From positions 1 to 64,000 of the forward strand of contig CAYVBQ010000012.1 of the NCBI GenBank assembly GCA_964449775.1: a stretch of DNA of 64,000 bases. Direction: 5' to 3'. A model generated the notes under the pieces. That model was not told where the DNA came from. It did no database searches and worked only from the letters and a program-made list of their open reading frames with translations. Shown here one piece after another: positions 51,699 through 61,577 of the stretch. Origin of the DNA: Fen-1258 sp964449775 (GTDB taxonomy: Bacteria > Bacteroidota > Ignavibacteria > Ignavibacteriales > Melioribacteraceae). The position numbers were made by a program, and so were the translations under genes. The first letter of the stretch is position 1, and every line of letters starts with the position of its first letter.

Positions 51699-52511
51699 AT
51701 GATTTCCGTTATCATCGTTCAATACAATAACAGCTTACTAACTCATACAGCGATCGTATCATTTAGAAAATATCATACGTGTAACTATGAAATTATTCTG
51801 GTAGATAACGGTTCAACGGAACCGAACGCAGTTGAATTTGCAAAAGACATTCCTAACCTCAAATTAATTTGTCTCGATAAAAATATTGGATTTGGAAAGG
51901 CTAATAATTTGGCAGCTCAAAAATCCTCGGGAGATATTTTACTCTTTCTTAATAATGATACGGTAACAACCTCAGAGTTCATATCTAAGATTGAAGCGGA
52001 ATTTTATAAAGACTCTTCAATTGGAATTATCGGACCAAAACTTTATAATCCCGATGGGTCATTACAATTATCGTATGGAAAACTGCCTTCTGTATTCATC
52101 GAATTTGCAGATAAATTGTTTTACTCACTGGTTGATAAAAAGAACAAATTGGTGTTAAACTATATCAAGAAACAATATGTAAAAAAGGAATTTGCAGGTT
52201 GGGTAACAGGAGCCGCTTTATTTATTAAAAAAAAATTGTTTTTAGAGTTGAATGGATTTGACGAATCATTCTTTATGTATTTTGAAGACAAAGATCTGTG
52301 TAAACGCGTTAATGATTCGGGGAAAAAAATTGTTTTTTCCCCCGACTCATCTCTCATTCATTTGCGTGGCGCAAGTCTTAACGAGCCCAACAGAGAATTT
52401 CTTAACAGGAAATACCGCGAAAGTCAGCTGATCTATTATAAGAAACACAAATCAAAATTTGAGCAAATACTACTGAAAGCATACTTGAGAATATCCGGTA
52501 AAACAAGTTGA
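51699..52511 (+). CDS. Glycosyltransferase family 2 (rhamnosyltransferase-like)
   Basis: The 270-residue protein carries the GT2 core: VIIVQYNNSLLTHTAIVSF, LVDNGSTEP, FLNNDTV for donor-metal binding and GFDESFFMYFEDKDLCKRV for the acceptor side. This WbbL-type pattern is common for rhamnosyl and related transferases that extend lipid-linked oligosaccharides at the cytoplasmic face. It overlaps the next gene by 4 bases and starts the plus-strand run. Confidence 0.9.
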   Translation: MISVIIVQYNNSLLTHTAIVSFRKYHTCNYEIILVDNGSTEPNAVEFAKDIPNLKLICLDKNIGFGKANNLAAQKSSGDILLFLNNDTVTTSEFISKIEAEFYKDSSIGIIGPKLYNPDGSLQLSYGKLPSVFIEFADKLFYSLVDKKNKLVLNYIKKQYVKKEFAGWVTGAALFIKKKLFLELNGFDESFFMYFEDKDLCKRVNDSGKKIVFSPDSSLIHLRGASLNEPNREFLNRKYRESQLIYYKKHKSKFEQILLKAYLRISGKTS

Positions 52512-53653
52512 GAAATATCAGAACAAAAATATTGATGTTGATTGATGAAGCTAAGATGGGTGGAGGGCAGCAGCATTTACTTTGGCTTGCTCAAAAAATC
52601 GATAAATCAAAATTCGAAATTGAGGTTGCATGTGAAGAGAATGGTTATCTGGTTGATGAACTTAGAAAAAATAATATCAAAGTTCATCGGCTCAATATTT
52701 CCAATAGTCTAAGTGTAAAATCGTTTATATCAACATATCTACTTCTAAAAAAGGTTTCTCCCGATATTATACATACACATGGAGGTACTGCGGGTTTTTA
52801 CGGAAGACTGGCTTCGATAATTAATTACAGCGGAGTAGTCGTTCATACTTACCATGGAATTCACTATCTAAATTTTGATAAAAATTTATTGAGGAGAGTA
52901 TATAAATCAATTGATAAATTCTTGTTAAGATTTAGCGATTGCACAATTTGTGTCGCTCAAAAGGATTTTGAGATTGGATTAAAAGCAGGAATAGTCAAAA
53001 AGGAAAATTCAATTGTAATACATAATGGTGTTGACGTTGAAAAATTTTCTCTCACTAAGAAGAATTCTGATTTTAAGATCAATCTTAAAAAAGAAAATGA
53101 ATCAATTATTATTGGCTCGGTAGGTCGTCTTCATTATCAAAAGGGGTATGAATATTTGATCAATGCCTCTAAGGATGTACTTAAAAAATTTCCGAATGTG
53201 AAGTTTGTATTAGTTGGTGACGGGGAACTTCGAAATAGTTTAGAATCTCTTGCCAAAGATTTGGGAGTGTTTAATTCTTATTCTTTTTTGGGAAATCAGA
53301 AAGAGATCCCCGAACTTTTGGTGCAGATAGATATCTTTGTTTTGCCCTCATTATGGGAGGGATTACCGCTTGTTATCCTAGAAGCTATGGCAGCCAAGAA
53401 ACCGATTGTAGCAACAGAAGTAAACGGGATTGTTGAAATTATTGAATCTGGTAAAGAGGGAATTCTTGTTCCCCCAAAAAATTCAACTGCTCTTTCTTTA
53501 GCCCTAATTCGACTCTTAGAAAATGATGAACTCTGCAAAGTATTAGCATCAAATGCTTATGAAAAAGTTGCGCGCGACTTCAATATTTCTAAAATGATAA
53601 CTGAAACAGAAAGTCTTTACCTTAAACTCCTATTGAAAAAAGAAAATGCTTAA
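52508..53653 (+). CDS. Glycosyltransferase family 4
   Basis: The 381-residue protein has two Rossmann domains of the GT-B fold: an N-terminal KILMLIDEAKMGGGQQHLLW and a C-terminal IIGSVGRLHYQKGYEYLI with PSLWEGLPLVILEAMAAKKP, the donor-binding EX7E region. The start is a TTG at 52508 overlapping the previous stop (TTGA); an ATG inside the first strand would cut the fold, so the TTG is preferred. It overlaps the next gene by 8 bases. Confidence 0.9.
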   Translation: MRNIRTKILMLIDEAKMGGGQQHLLWLAQKIDKSKFEIEVACEENGYLVDELRKNNIKVHRLNISNSLSVKSFISTYLLLKKVSPDIIHTHGGTAGFYGRLASIINYSGVVVHTYHGIHYLNFDKNLLRRVYKSIDKFLLRFSDCTICVAQKDFEIGLKAGIVKKENSIVIHNGVDVEKFSLTKKNSDFKINLKKENESIIIGSVGRLHYQKGYEYLINASKDVLKKFPNVKFVLVGDGELRNSLESLAKDLGVFNSYSFLGNQKEIPELLVQIDIFVLPSLWEGLPLVILEAMAAKKPIVATEVNGIVEIIESGKEGILVPPKNSTALSLALIRLLENDELCKVLASNAYEKVARDFNISKMITETESLYLKLLLKKENA

Positions 53654-55181
53654 AAAATGGTTACCTAGTTTTATTGGTTTGAGCGTTTTCGCTTTGTTAG
53701 GACGTTTGCTAGGTTTTGTTCGGGAAGCGATAATGGCTTCCAAGTTTGGTGCAAACGAAATTACCGATGCATATCTTACCACGCTCTTATTGTTTGATAT
53801 TGCAATTGCTGCTAACTTATCCATTCTTTCCGGCACATTATCTTACTCAGCGGAGATCAAAAAGCTAAAAAATATTTCCGGTTCGCTTTCTAAGGTTGGT
53901 TTGAAATCTTTTGCAGCTCTGTTCGTCTGTTCGCTTTTATTTTATCCTCTAGCAGATAAACTCATTCCGTTGATATTTACACGTTCACAGGCAACAGCGC
54001 AGATTATAATCGAAGCATCCCGGTTATTTTTAATTCTCACTTCTTTTCTTGTAGCAAACGGAGTTTTCTCCGCACTTCTTCAAATGAAAGGGAATATTAC
54101 AAATCCGGGAAGATTGATCATCTTTCTGAATGTATCATCAATCGCATTTCTAATTCTGTTCACAAAATACTTTGGGATTGTTTCTCTTCCGCTTGGATTT
54201 CTTTTCGGTGGAGTTCTCTTTTTTGTTTATCAACTTTATCTGATTCAAAGAATTCAACCGGTTGAATCAGATAATTCGGATACAAATAAATTTAACATGC
54301 TGGGTTGGGGCGCCGTTGTTTTGATGGTGTTTGGTAATTCTTTGCTGCCAAGCGTTTCCGGTTTACTCGAAAGATATTTTGCATACTCTTTTGTAGAAGG
54401 AACATTTTCTCATTACCAGTATGCGGCAAAGATAATGTTGCTGCCGCTAACAATTTTTAGTTTTGCAATCAGCACATCTCTTCTTCCCATTCAGACAAAA
54501 TCAATTGCAGAAGGGAATGATAAAGAATTTTTGAATGCAACAAATAATGGTATTCTTTTTTCGGTTGTGACCTCTTCCTTTTTTGTACTTCTCTTTTCAG
54601 TTTTAGCTGAACCAATAATTCAGCTAATTTACCAACGAGGACATTTCACATTGCATGACAGCATGGAAACATCTTTTGCTTTGAAGGTAATGTCGCTTGG
54701 GTTGATTCCATTTCTTCTAAATCCGGTGATAGCTAACATTTTTTATTCATTGAAAGCGATCAAAAGTGTCATATTAATAAATCTCGTTTTCATCTTAATT
54801 CATGCTATTGTTCTTGTGATTTTTTCAAAAACATTTTCCGGGATCAAAACACTTTCGATAGCTTGGACAATCTTTGTATGGATAAACAACAGCGCACTGC
54901 TTTACTATCTTGCACGAGTAAAAGGAGTTCGATTTGATAAGGAAATAATGTTTAAACTATTCCTGATCATAATGAGCACGGTAGTTATGATTTTGATAGG
55001 AAAATTTTTAATCAATTTGTGGTTTTATGATTTAAATATTTCCGAGAGCGGCTTGGCGCTTTTATTAAGGGCATTTTTAATGGGAATTGTTTTGTTACTA
55101 ATGTTTACGATAACCACAGTATTTGTTTTTCGGAAACAGCTGGATGGATTTAGAGCTTATTTTAAAGAATTACGTAAGTAA
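53646..55181 (+). CDS. MurJ/MviN-family lipid flippase
   Basis: The 511-residue protein has about 14 membrane helices and the MurJ N-terminal pattern ALLGRLLGFVREAIMASKFG followed by TDAYLTT, including the arginines and aspartate typical of MurJ. MurJ flips lipid II; a copy inside a glycan cluster may instead carry another polyprenyl-linked glycan. Whether this is the chromosome's essential MurJ cannot be told from the window. It ends the plus-strand run and converges with the next gene. Confidence 0.82.
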   Translation: MLKKWLPSFIGLSVFALLGRLLGFVREAIMASKFGANEITDAYLTTLLLFDIAIAANLSILSGTLSYSAEIKKLKNISGSLSKVGLKSFAALFVCSLLFYPLADKLIPLIFTRSQATAQIIIEASRLFLILTSFLVANGVFSALLQMKGNITNPGRLIIFLNVSSIAFLILFTKYFGIVSLPLGFLFGGVLFFVYQLYLIQRIQPVESDNSDTNKFNMLGWGAVVLMVFGNSLLPSVSGLLERYFAYSFVEGTFSHYQYAAKIMLLPLTIFSFAISTSLLPIQTKSIAEGNDKEFLNATNNGILFSVVTSSFFVLLFSVLAEPIIQLIYQRGHFTLHDSMETSFALKVMSLGLIPFLLNPVIANIFYSLKAIKSVILINLVFILIHAIVLVIFSKTFSGIKTLSIAWTIFVWINNSALLYYLARVKGVRFDKEIMFKLFLIIMSTVVMILIGKFLINLWFYDLNISESGLALLLRAFLMGIVLLLMFTITTVFVFRKQLDGFRAYFKELRK

Positions 55182-55211
55182 TAAATTGAAAGTTTTAATG
55201 AATTAGTAATT

Positions 55212-56354
55212 TTATTTTTTGAAATGATCTGCTACTCTTGCTTCAATGTAACTCTTGACCTTCTCCTTAAACAGAACGCGGTCAAACTTTAACGCGTGAG
55301 TACGTATTGATAGAGGATCGAAATATGTTTTCTCAAAATTAGCGATTGATTTAATTAATGATTCTACAGTCTGTTCGTAGAAAAATATTCCCGTTGAAGT
55401 CGTACCTTGGTCAATAACAGTTTCAAGAGTCCCGCCTTTTCCGAAAGCAATTACCGGTTTACCGCACGCCATAGCTTCGAGAGGAACAATCCCAAAATCT
55501 TCTACACCGGGAAATATTAAAGCACGGCATCCGGCATAAATTTTTGCCAGTTCGTCATCACCTCTCCAGCCGAGAAATTCTATATTGTCTTTAGCTGTCA
55601 TTTTCAATTTTTCGCTTTCCGGTCCGGTACCAACAATTACTAACCTTCTCCCTATTTTATTGAACGCTTCAACCGCAATCTCGACTTTTTTATATGGCAC
55701 CAAAGCACTAACCATTAAAAAATAATCTTCATTCTTATCTGAAATTTGAAAAAGAGATGTATCAACCGGTGGATGAATCACATCTGCTTGGCGGTTGTAA
55801 TATTGTTTTATCCGTCTGGCAACGTTGGAAGAGTTTGCAATGTAATAATGAACGCGCCCGCTTGTTCTTACGTCCCATAGTCTAAGTAGCGGTGCAAATA
55901 TATTCATTGCCGCTCGTGTCATGAATCCGGCTTTGTCTTTTCCAAAGTATTCATCATACATTTCCCAGACATAGCGCATCGGCGTATGACAATAACAAAT
56001 ATGTAATCCATTTTTACCAGGCTTCGCACCTTTTGCAACACAATGGCTTGTAGAAATTATAAGATCAAATTCTGAGAAATCAATCAACTCGATTGCCAGG
56101 GGAAAGAGCGGCAGATAATTTCTATATTTTTTTTCTTTTAAGGGAAGTTTATCAATAAAAGAAGTTTTGATATTCATCTTCTCGATGACAGGAGATAACA
56201 TACCTTTATTATGAAGGAGAGTAACGAGTGTTGCATCGGGATACAATTCACAAAGTACTTCTAAAACCTTCTCCCCGCCGCGCATACCGGTCAGCCAATC
56301 GTGAATAATAGCAATGTTCATCTTTTTCATATTTTCAATCTTTTCCATTTGCAT
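55212..56354 (-). CDS. Glycosyltransferase family 4 (mannosyltransferase-like)
   Basis: The protein of up to 380 residues shows IAIIHDWLTGMRGGEKVLEV at the N-terminus, CYCHTPMRYVWEMYDEYFG in the middle and PGVEDFGIVPLEAMACGKP with FGKGGTLETV at the donor site. The pattern is that of WbaZ-type mannosyl or related transferases. Several in-frame ATGs (56354, 56348, 56327 region and later) make the start uncertain; the fold begins at MNIAII. It lies downstream of the epimerase gene. Confidence 0.88.
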   Translation of the reverse strand: MQMEKIENMKKMNIAIIHDWLTGMRGGEKVLEVLCELYPDATLVTLLHNKGMLSPVIEKMNIKTSFIDKLPLKEKKYRNYLPLFPLAIELIDFSEFDLIISTSHCVAKGAKPGKNGLHICYCHTPMRYVWEMYDEYFGKDKAGFMTRAAMNIFAPLLRLWDVRTSGRVHYYIANSSNVARRIKQYYNRQADVIHPPVDTSLFQISDKNEDYFLMVSALVPYKKVEIAVEAFNKIGRRLVIVGTGPESEKLKMTAKDNIEFLGWRGDDELAKIYAGCRALIFPGVEDFGIVPLEAMACGKPVIAFGKGGTLETVIDQGTTSTGIFFYEQTVESLIKSIANFEKTYFDPLSIRTHALKFDRVLFKEKVKSYIEARVADHFKK

Positions 56355-56445
56355 ACAGAAAGAATTATTCTAACAAAGAGAAAGTCGTATACCTAAGCAA
56401 AGAGGAGAAAACATTTTTAGTTACTTTTTCGATAGAGAATTTACT

Positions 56446-57432
56446 CTAGATGTAATTAGAAATATTTTTCTTGTAATACTCGTACGTTAGTTGGATTCCC
56501 TCTTCTAACGAAACATTCGGTTTCCATTTAGTTAGTTCTTGCAGTTTAGAAATATCTACCGTGATATCGCCGGTTTCTACCTTCTCATAATCTTTCGGCC
56601 AGGAAATATATTCCACTTTGCCGCTCTTCACACAACTTACTACACTTTGCACCATGTCACTAAATCTTGAAGAGACCCCGGAACCAATATTGATGATTTC
56701 ACCAATGGCTTTTTCAGACTCGGCGCATTTAATCATAGCACCAACAATATCATCTACATAAATATAGTCCCTCAGTTGGAGTCCGTCGCCATATATTTTG
56801 ATAACTTTACCTTCCATTGCTTGTCTGATGAACCAGCCAACCAGCGAATACTTACTATGTTTTACCTGTTGCCTTGGTCCGTAAGGATTAGTCAACCTTA
56901 AAATAGAACACGGAATACCAAAATCTTTATAATACATCAACAAATATTTTTCGGATGTAAGTTTATGAATTCCATATAAACTGAGCGGATTTGTATCGCA
57001 ATTCTCAGTGATGAGAGGTTTTTCAACTTTTCCATAAACCATTCTAGAGCTCGAAAAGATAATCTTGGCTTTGGGATTATACTTCCTACATGTTTCTAAA
57101 ATATTTAGCGTGGCGCGGGCGTTTAAATCCAAATCCTCAAATGGAATGTTGAGACTATCTATATAACTTACTTGTGCGGCGAGATGAAAAATGAGGTCGG
57201 ACTTTTCAATTAATGAGAGCATTATGTTTGAGTCACGAATATCATTCTTTACTATTTCAATTTTATTTTCGATGCCTAAAATATTATAAAGGTTTCCCCC
57301 GTAAAGAGGATTGAGGTTATCAATTATTTTGATGTTCGCCTCAAGTGAAATCAACTTGAGTGCTAAATTGCTTCCGATAAAACCCAAACCGCCCGTTATA
57401 AGAACATTTTTATTTTTGTAGTAATTTTCCAT
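56446..57432 (-). CDS. NAD-dependent nucleotide-sugar epimerase/dehydratase
   Basis: The 328-residue extended SDR has the NAD-binding TGGLGFIGS (residues 13-21), the FHLAAQVS strand and the catalytic YGIHK (Tyr153, Lys157), with RLTNPYGPRQQVKHSKYSLV for sugar-nucleotide binding. It probably converts a nucleotide sugar used by neighbouring transferases, as a UDP-glucose epimerase or dehydratase-like enzyme. Exact substrate is not determined. Confidence 0.88.
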   Translation of the reverse strand: MENYYKNKNVLITGGLGFIGSNLALKLISLEANIKIIDNLNPLYGGNLYNILGIENKIEIVKNDIRDSNIMLSLIEKSDLIFHLAAQVSYIDSLNIPFEDLDLNARATLNILETCRKYNPKAKIIFSSSRMVYGKVEKPLITENCDTNPLSLYGIHKLTSEKYLLMYYKDFGIPCSILRLTNPYGPRQQVKHSKYSLVGWFIRQAMEGKVIKIYGDGLQLRDYIYVDDIVGAMIKCAESEKAIGEIINIGSGVSSRFSDMVQSVVSCVKSGKVEYISWPKDYEKVETGDITVDISKLQELTKWKPNVSLEEGIQLTYEYYKKNISNYI

Positions 57433-57474
57433 TAAGCATTGCCATCAAATAATTAACTGAAAACTAAATTATTG

Positions 57475-58608
57475 TTACTTTTGTCTAAGCCCCTCAAACA
57501 GATCTTTATAATGATTCATAAAGCTTTCTAATGAGAATCTATGCTTTATAGAGGCATTGAGTTTTATAATCTCTTCCCGGTTACTTTTAATATCCACAAG
57601 TTTAGAGAGATAATCATCAAAATCATCTAAAGTAAATAATTGATTCTGGTTGTTTCCGACCACATCAGGATTGCCCCCCACATTTGAAGCAAGAATCGGT
57701 ATTTCTGCATATAGTGCCTCAATCAAACTTATCGAAACACCCTCGTAACGTGATGAAAGCGTGAAGACATCAAACCCTTTCATATACTGATGAGAGTTTT
57801 TAAGTTCGCCTACCAGGAAGAAGTCGTTTTGTATTCCATACTTTTGAATCAACCCTTCATAATTTTCACGGTCGGGACCATCACCAACAATTACAACTTT
57901 TGCATTTGGGATTCTTTCTTTTATCTTCAAATAGTTACGAATTAGAAACTCATAATTCTTCTGGTAAATAAGCCTTCCTGTAGAACCAATCAAAAAGAAA
58001 TCTGTCAAATCCAGACCACACTTATCAGAAAAAAATGCCCTTGCATCCTTTTCACTCAGGAAGTTCATCTCCGCTTCATCTAAACCATTATAAATCACTT
58101 CGGCATTTTTTACCATACCGGCTTCTTTGACTTCTTTATAGTTAAGATTGCATTCGAATACAACTCTATCTAAAGTATTTAGAAGGAATTTATAATAAAA
58201 CTTAGCAAGCATCTTAAAGAAGAAGTTAGCTTGATAATTTTTATCTATAAAGGATAATCCGTGAAAAGTGAATACTGCCTTGGGTCTTTTTTTAAGGAAG
58301 AAAGAAGAGATAGCACCTATCAGAGTATTAGAACTATTAAGATGGATAATGTCATAACTATTTGCTTTTAACAAGCGATAGAGATCATAAATAAAATAAA
58401 ACGAATTCAGAACGCTGAAATTTCTTTTCAATGAGTTCAAGTAATGAAATGTGATATTGTCTTTTTGAAGTTCGCCGAAAAGATAATCACCATCTCCGGC
58501 AGCTACCTCAACGTTACATCCATTTTTTTTCAATGCACGTGCCAAATTGAGGACAAATACTTGAGCTCCTCCTATCTCTGACTTAGTAATAACAAACAGT
58601 ATCTTCAT
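57475..58608 (-). CDS. Glycosyltransferase family 4
   Basis: The 377-residue GT-B enzyme starts KILFVITKSEIGGAQVFVLN and has a C-terminal donor region IGSTGRLIYQKNYEFLI, VIVGDGPDRENY and SSRYEGVSISLIEALYAEIP. It adds a sugar in the assembly of the surface glycan. It lies 42 bases after the epimerase start side and 23 bases from the next transferase, in the same direction. Confidence 0.9.
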   Translation of the reverse strand: MKILFVITKSEIGGAQVFVLNLARALKKNGCNVEVAAGDGDYLFGELQKDNITFHYLNSLKRNFSVLNSFYFIYDLYRLLKANSYDIIHLNSSNTLIGAISSFFLKKRPKAVFTFHGLSFIDKNYQANFFFKMLAKFYYKFLLNTLDRVVFECNLNYKEVKEAGMVKNAEVIYNGLDEAEMNFLSEKDARAFFSDKCGLDLTDFFLIGSTGRLIYQKNYEFLIRNYLKIKERIPNAKVVIVGDGPDRENYEGLIQKYGIQNDFFLVGELKNSHQYMKGFDVFTLSSRYEGVSISLIEALYAEIPILASNVGGNPDVVGNNQNQLFTLDDFDDYLSKLVDIKSNREEIIKLNASIKHRFSLESFMNHYKDLFEGLRQK

Positions 58609-58631
58609 AATATTTTAATTTCTAACACGAC

Positions 58632-59753
58632 TCAATTTTTATTGTATTCGTTAAAGATGGCAACTAATTTTTTTGTAGTTTCTTTTATGTTGAATTTCTT
58701 TGATTGCTCTAATGCCTTTTTTTTCATAATGGAATAAAATATATCATCTCTTTCTAATTTTATAATATCATTCACAAATCCTGTATAATCATTCGGGTTA
58801 TGAATCATTCCGCCTTCTCCCACCACCTCAACCAAGGCAGAAGTATTTGAGGACAAAACAGGAATTGCTGACTGCATCGCTTCAAGCGGAGGAATTCCAA
58901 ATCCTTCATAAAATGAAGGAAAAATAAATGCGAAAGCAGAATTATAAATATATGCTAATGCTTCGTCACTAACGAAATTTAAATACTTGATAGTTTTTTT
59001 TCTCTTTGAGATTTCAGGAAGAATTGTTTCTGAATCGTAACCAGCTTTACCAATAATGACTAGCTGTAAATCACTTCCCTCTTTTGCGAGAAGATCAAGA
59101 ATTTTTATTAAGCCAAGAATATTTTTACGTCGTTCCACAACTCCGACATATAGCAAATATTTTTTGGGTAAAGAAAATTCATCGAGAATTTCAGAATAAC
59201 CGGGTTCCTCAAAATTACGTGGTCTAAATTGTTCCGAGGCGGTATTATATACTACTTGAATCTTCTCCTGAGGTATCTTATAATATTTTATTATATCATT
59301 TTTTGAGAGTTTAGAAACTGTAATTATGCAATCAGATTTTTTTAACGATGCTGGAAGAAGTAAAGAAAGATATTGCCGATAAATGAAAGGATAATATTCT
59401 TTATAAACCTTAAAGATTACATCGTGGACAACAGATATACATTTTACTCCTCCCAGATTAACAATAGGAAGAAGAACATTCGGCTCGAACAGCAGATCTA
59501 TATTATGTTTTTCAATCAAACGGGGTAAAGTTGAATTCAACCAGAGGGGTGAAAACAACTTAAGAGGAAGTAGAGAAGGTTTATGAGAAACTATTTTGTA
59601 AAATGTATTATCAATTGGAAGATTGGAGTTGGTAAATAAGAAATATTCATTTTCATGATCATGGTTAGGCAACTCTTTTAAGATATTCAGCAGATATCTT
59701 CCGGTTCCGGTGATTGGTCTGTCTAAAACTCTCGCATCAATTCCTATTCTCAT
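58632..59753 (-). CDS. Glycosyltransferase family 4
   Basis: The 373-residue protein begins MRIGIDARVLDRPITGTGRY, typical of a subset of GT4 enzymes, with VVHDVIFKVYKEYYPFIYRQ, YLLYVGVVERRKNI and PSFYEGFGIPPLEAMQSAIP at the donor site. It is one of the chain-extending transferases of the locus. A 111-base gap without features separates it from the methyltransferase gene upstream. Confidence 0.9.
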   Translation of the reverse strand: MRIGIDARVLDRPITGTGRYLLNILKELPNHDHENEYFLFTNSNLPIDNTFYKIVSHKPSLLPLKLFSPLWLNSTLPRLIEKHNIDLLFEPNVLLPIVNLGGVKCISVVHDVIFKVYKEYYPFIYRQYLSLLLPASLKKSDCIITVSKLSKNDIIKYYKIPQEKIQVVYNTASEQFRPRNFEEPGYSEILDEFSLPKKYLLYVGVVERRKNILGLIKILDLLAKEGSDLQLVIIGKAGYDSETILPEISKRKKTIKYLNFVSDEALAYIYNSAFAFIFPSFYEGFGIPPLEAMQSAIPVLSSNTSALVEVVGEGGMIHNPNDYTGFVNDIIKLERDDIFYSIMKKKALEQSKKFNIKETTKKLVAIFNEYNKN

Positions 59754-59864
59754 CGCTAGAGATCGTCTCCAAATATGCCCATGTGAATATTTTTCGTTCG
59801 CTCAGTAGAGCTTGATTTATTTAACAAGAGACGAATACATTTTTGATATAATTCAATATTATTT

Positions 59865-60614
59865 TCAGCCGATTCTTTTTTCAAAATAAATTACTACTCC
59901 CAAATCTTTCCCATGATCAGTAAAATCGCAATAGAATTCACTAATACCATGCTTTTGAAGAATAAATAATATCTTATTGATGTTATATGAATTCATCTGC
60001 ATTGTAGGATAATTGAAATCACGCTTTCTAATGATATTAATAATATTTGAAACGAGAGGAACATTGTTTCTGATCTTTTCTATAAACCAGCGAAAATTAT
60101 TTTTTTTTGAAAATGTGAAATGGAGAACACCAATTCCATTTTCTGAAAGATTCTCCAATAACTTTAACAATATTGAAATACCCTTGCGTACAGGAATATG
60201 TTGGAATACTATATATGAATGAATAAAATCGACTTTTTCCGAAAAGCTCGCAGAATATTCCGTAGCATTTATCAGTCTAATATTAGAAATCTTATTCTCT
60301 ATGCAATTAAGTTCACATTCTTTCAGCATCGCATCAGAAACATCAACACCTATGGTTTCATTTGAATATTTTGAAAGTGGAATCAAAACTCTTCCGACTC
60401 CACAGCCATAATCCAAAACCTTTTTGGGATTAAAGTTACGATTAAAAAGTACTTCTATTTTTTTTACGATTGAATCAACATGTTGATAACCTGTAGAAAA
60501 GAATTCTCTTTTTGCTGAATCAGTAAAATCCTTAAGACGATATTTTTCATCTGATAAAACTCCGAAGTATGGATCATCTTCACCGAATTTATTCCAATGC
60601 TTATCGGTATTCAT
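59865..60614 (-). CDS. Class I SAM-dependent methyltransferase
   Basis: The 249-residue protein has the SAM-binding motif VLDYGCGVGRVLIPLSKYS followed by VDVSDAMLKECE, and HSYIVFQHIPVRKGISIL. Methyltransferases in such loci often cap or decorate the glycan chain. No N-terminal cysteine cluster, unlike the enzyme at 46619-47572. It lies between GT2 and GT4 genes. Confidence 0.85.
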   Translation of the reverse strand: MNTDKHWNKFGEDDPYFGVLSDEKYRLKDFTDSAKREFFSTGYQHVDSIVKKIEVLFNRNFNPKKVLDYGCGVGRVLIPLSKYSNETIGVDVSDAMLKECELNCIENKISNIRLINATEYSASFSEKVDFIHSYIVFQHIPVRKGISILLKLLENLSENGIGVLHFTFSKKNNFRWFIEKIRNNVPLVSNIINIIRKRDFNYPTMQMNSYNINKILFILQKHGISEFYCDFTDHGKDLGVVIYFEKRIG

Positions 60615-60677
60615 ATTAAATCCCTTTGTATACCTTATTTATAGTAATGACGATTCAAACATGTCCCGTGAGAAAGA

Positions 60678-61577
60678 TTATTTTCTACCCATTTTATTAG
60701 TATAAAAATCGTAAAAAGAATTTTTTATTGTGAATAATAATTTTCTTTTGTTGTTGCTTAATAATACTTTGATAAAAAAAACAAATAATAAATAAATAAC
60801 AGAGAGGTAATAGATATTCGGGTAATTTTTCTTGGCAAAATAGAGTCTGTTTCTAAGACTGTAATAAATAGGTAATAAAGAATTTTCCCTCGCTGTTGTA
60901 GACTGAACTTTGTGATAAATTGTAGAGTTCCCTACAAAAAGGATTTTAAACCCCGCTTTATTTGTACGGTAACAAAAGTCAGTGTCTTCTAGATATAGAA
61001 AATAATTATCATCGAGTAAACCGATTTTTGCAAATACCTCTTTTTTAATAAACATACAACAACCAGAAGCAAATGTGCAGTAGTAATTCTTTCTAAAGTT
61101 TATATCTTCCTCATTATATCCGTTAGAAAAACCTGATGCTTTTAATTGGCTTATATCACCTCCGGCACTCCAAATGATTGATTTGTTTGAGTAAAAATTA
61201 ATCATCGGTGTTAAAATACCGGCATCTGGGTATTCCTTACTTGCCTGAACGAGTTTAGTTAAGAAATCATGTTCAACAATAGTATCATTGTTTAACAACA
61301 AAACAACATCTGCTTTATCGTTTATAGCAGATTTAATTCCAATATTATTTCCGCCGGAAAAGCCGAGATTGTTTTCATTTACAATAATTTGCTTTATGAA
61401 ATCACCGAATCGTTTCTGAATAATTTCAACATCATCGCCAGAAGAATTATTGTCGAGAACTATGATTTCATAATTATTGTAATCTATTTTCCGCAACGAT
61501 TCCAGACACTCTAAAGTATCTTCTAACCCGTTCCAGTTCAATATAATGATGCTTACTTTAGAATTCACTATACTCAA
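60678..61577 (-). CDS. Glycosyltransferase family 2
   Basis: The 299-residue protein carries KVSIIILNWNGLEDTLECLE, VLDNNSSGDDVEII, LLLNNDTIVE and GLLDDNYFLYLEDTDFCYRT, the donor and acceptor motifs of WbbL-type GT2 transferases. Hydrophobic segments near residues 255-275 may attach it to the membrane. Its start overlaps the stop of the polymerase gene by 4 bases. Confidence 0.9.
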   Translation of the reverse strand: MSIVNSKVSIIILNWNGLEDTLECLESLRKIDYNNYEIIVLDNNSSGDDVEIIQKRFGDFIKQIIVNENNLGFSGGNNIGIKSAINDKADVVLLLNNDTIVEHDFLTKLVQASKEYPDAGILTPMINFYSNKSIIWSAGGDISQLKASGFSNGYNEEDINFRKNYYCTFASGCCMFIKKEVFAKIGLLDDNYFLYLEDTDFCYRTNKAGFKILFVGNSTIYHKVQSTTARENSLLPIYYSLRNRLYFAKKNYPNIYYLSVIYLLFVFFIKVLLSNNKRKLLFTIKNSFYDFYTNKMGRK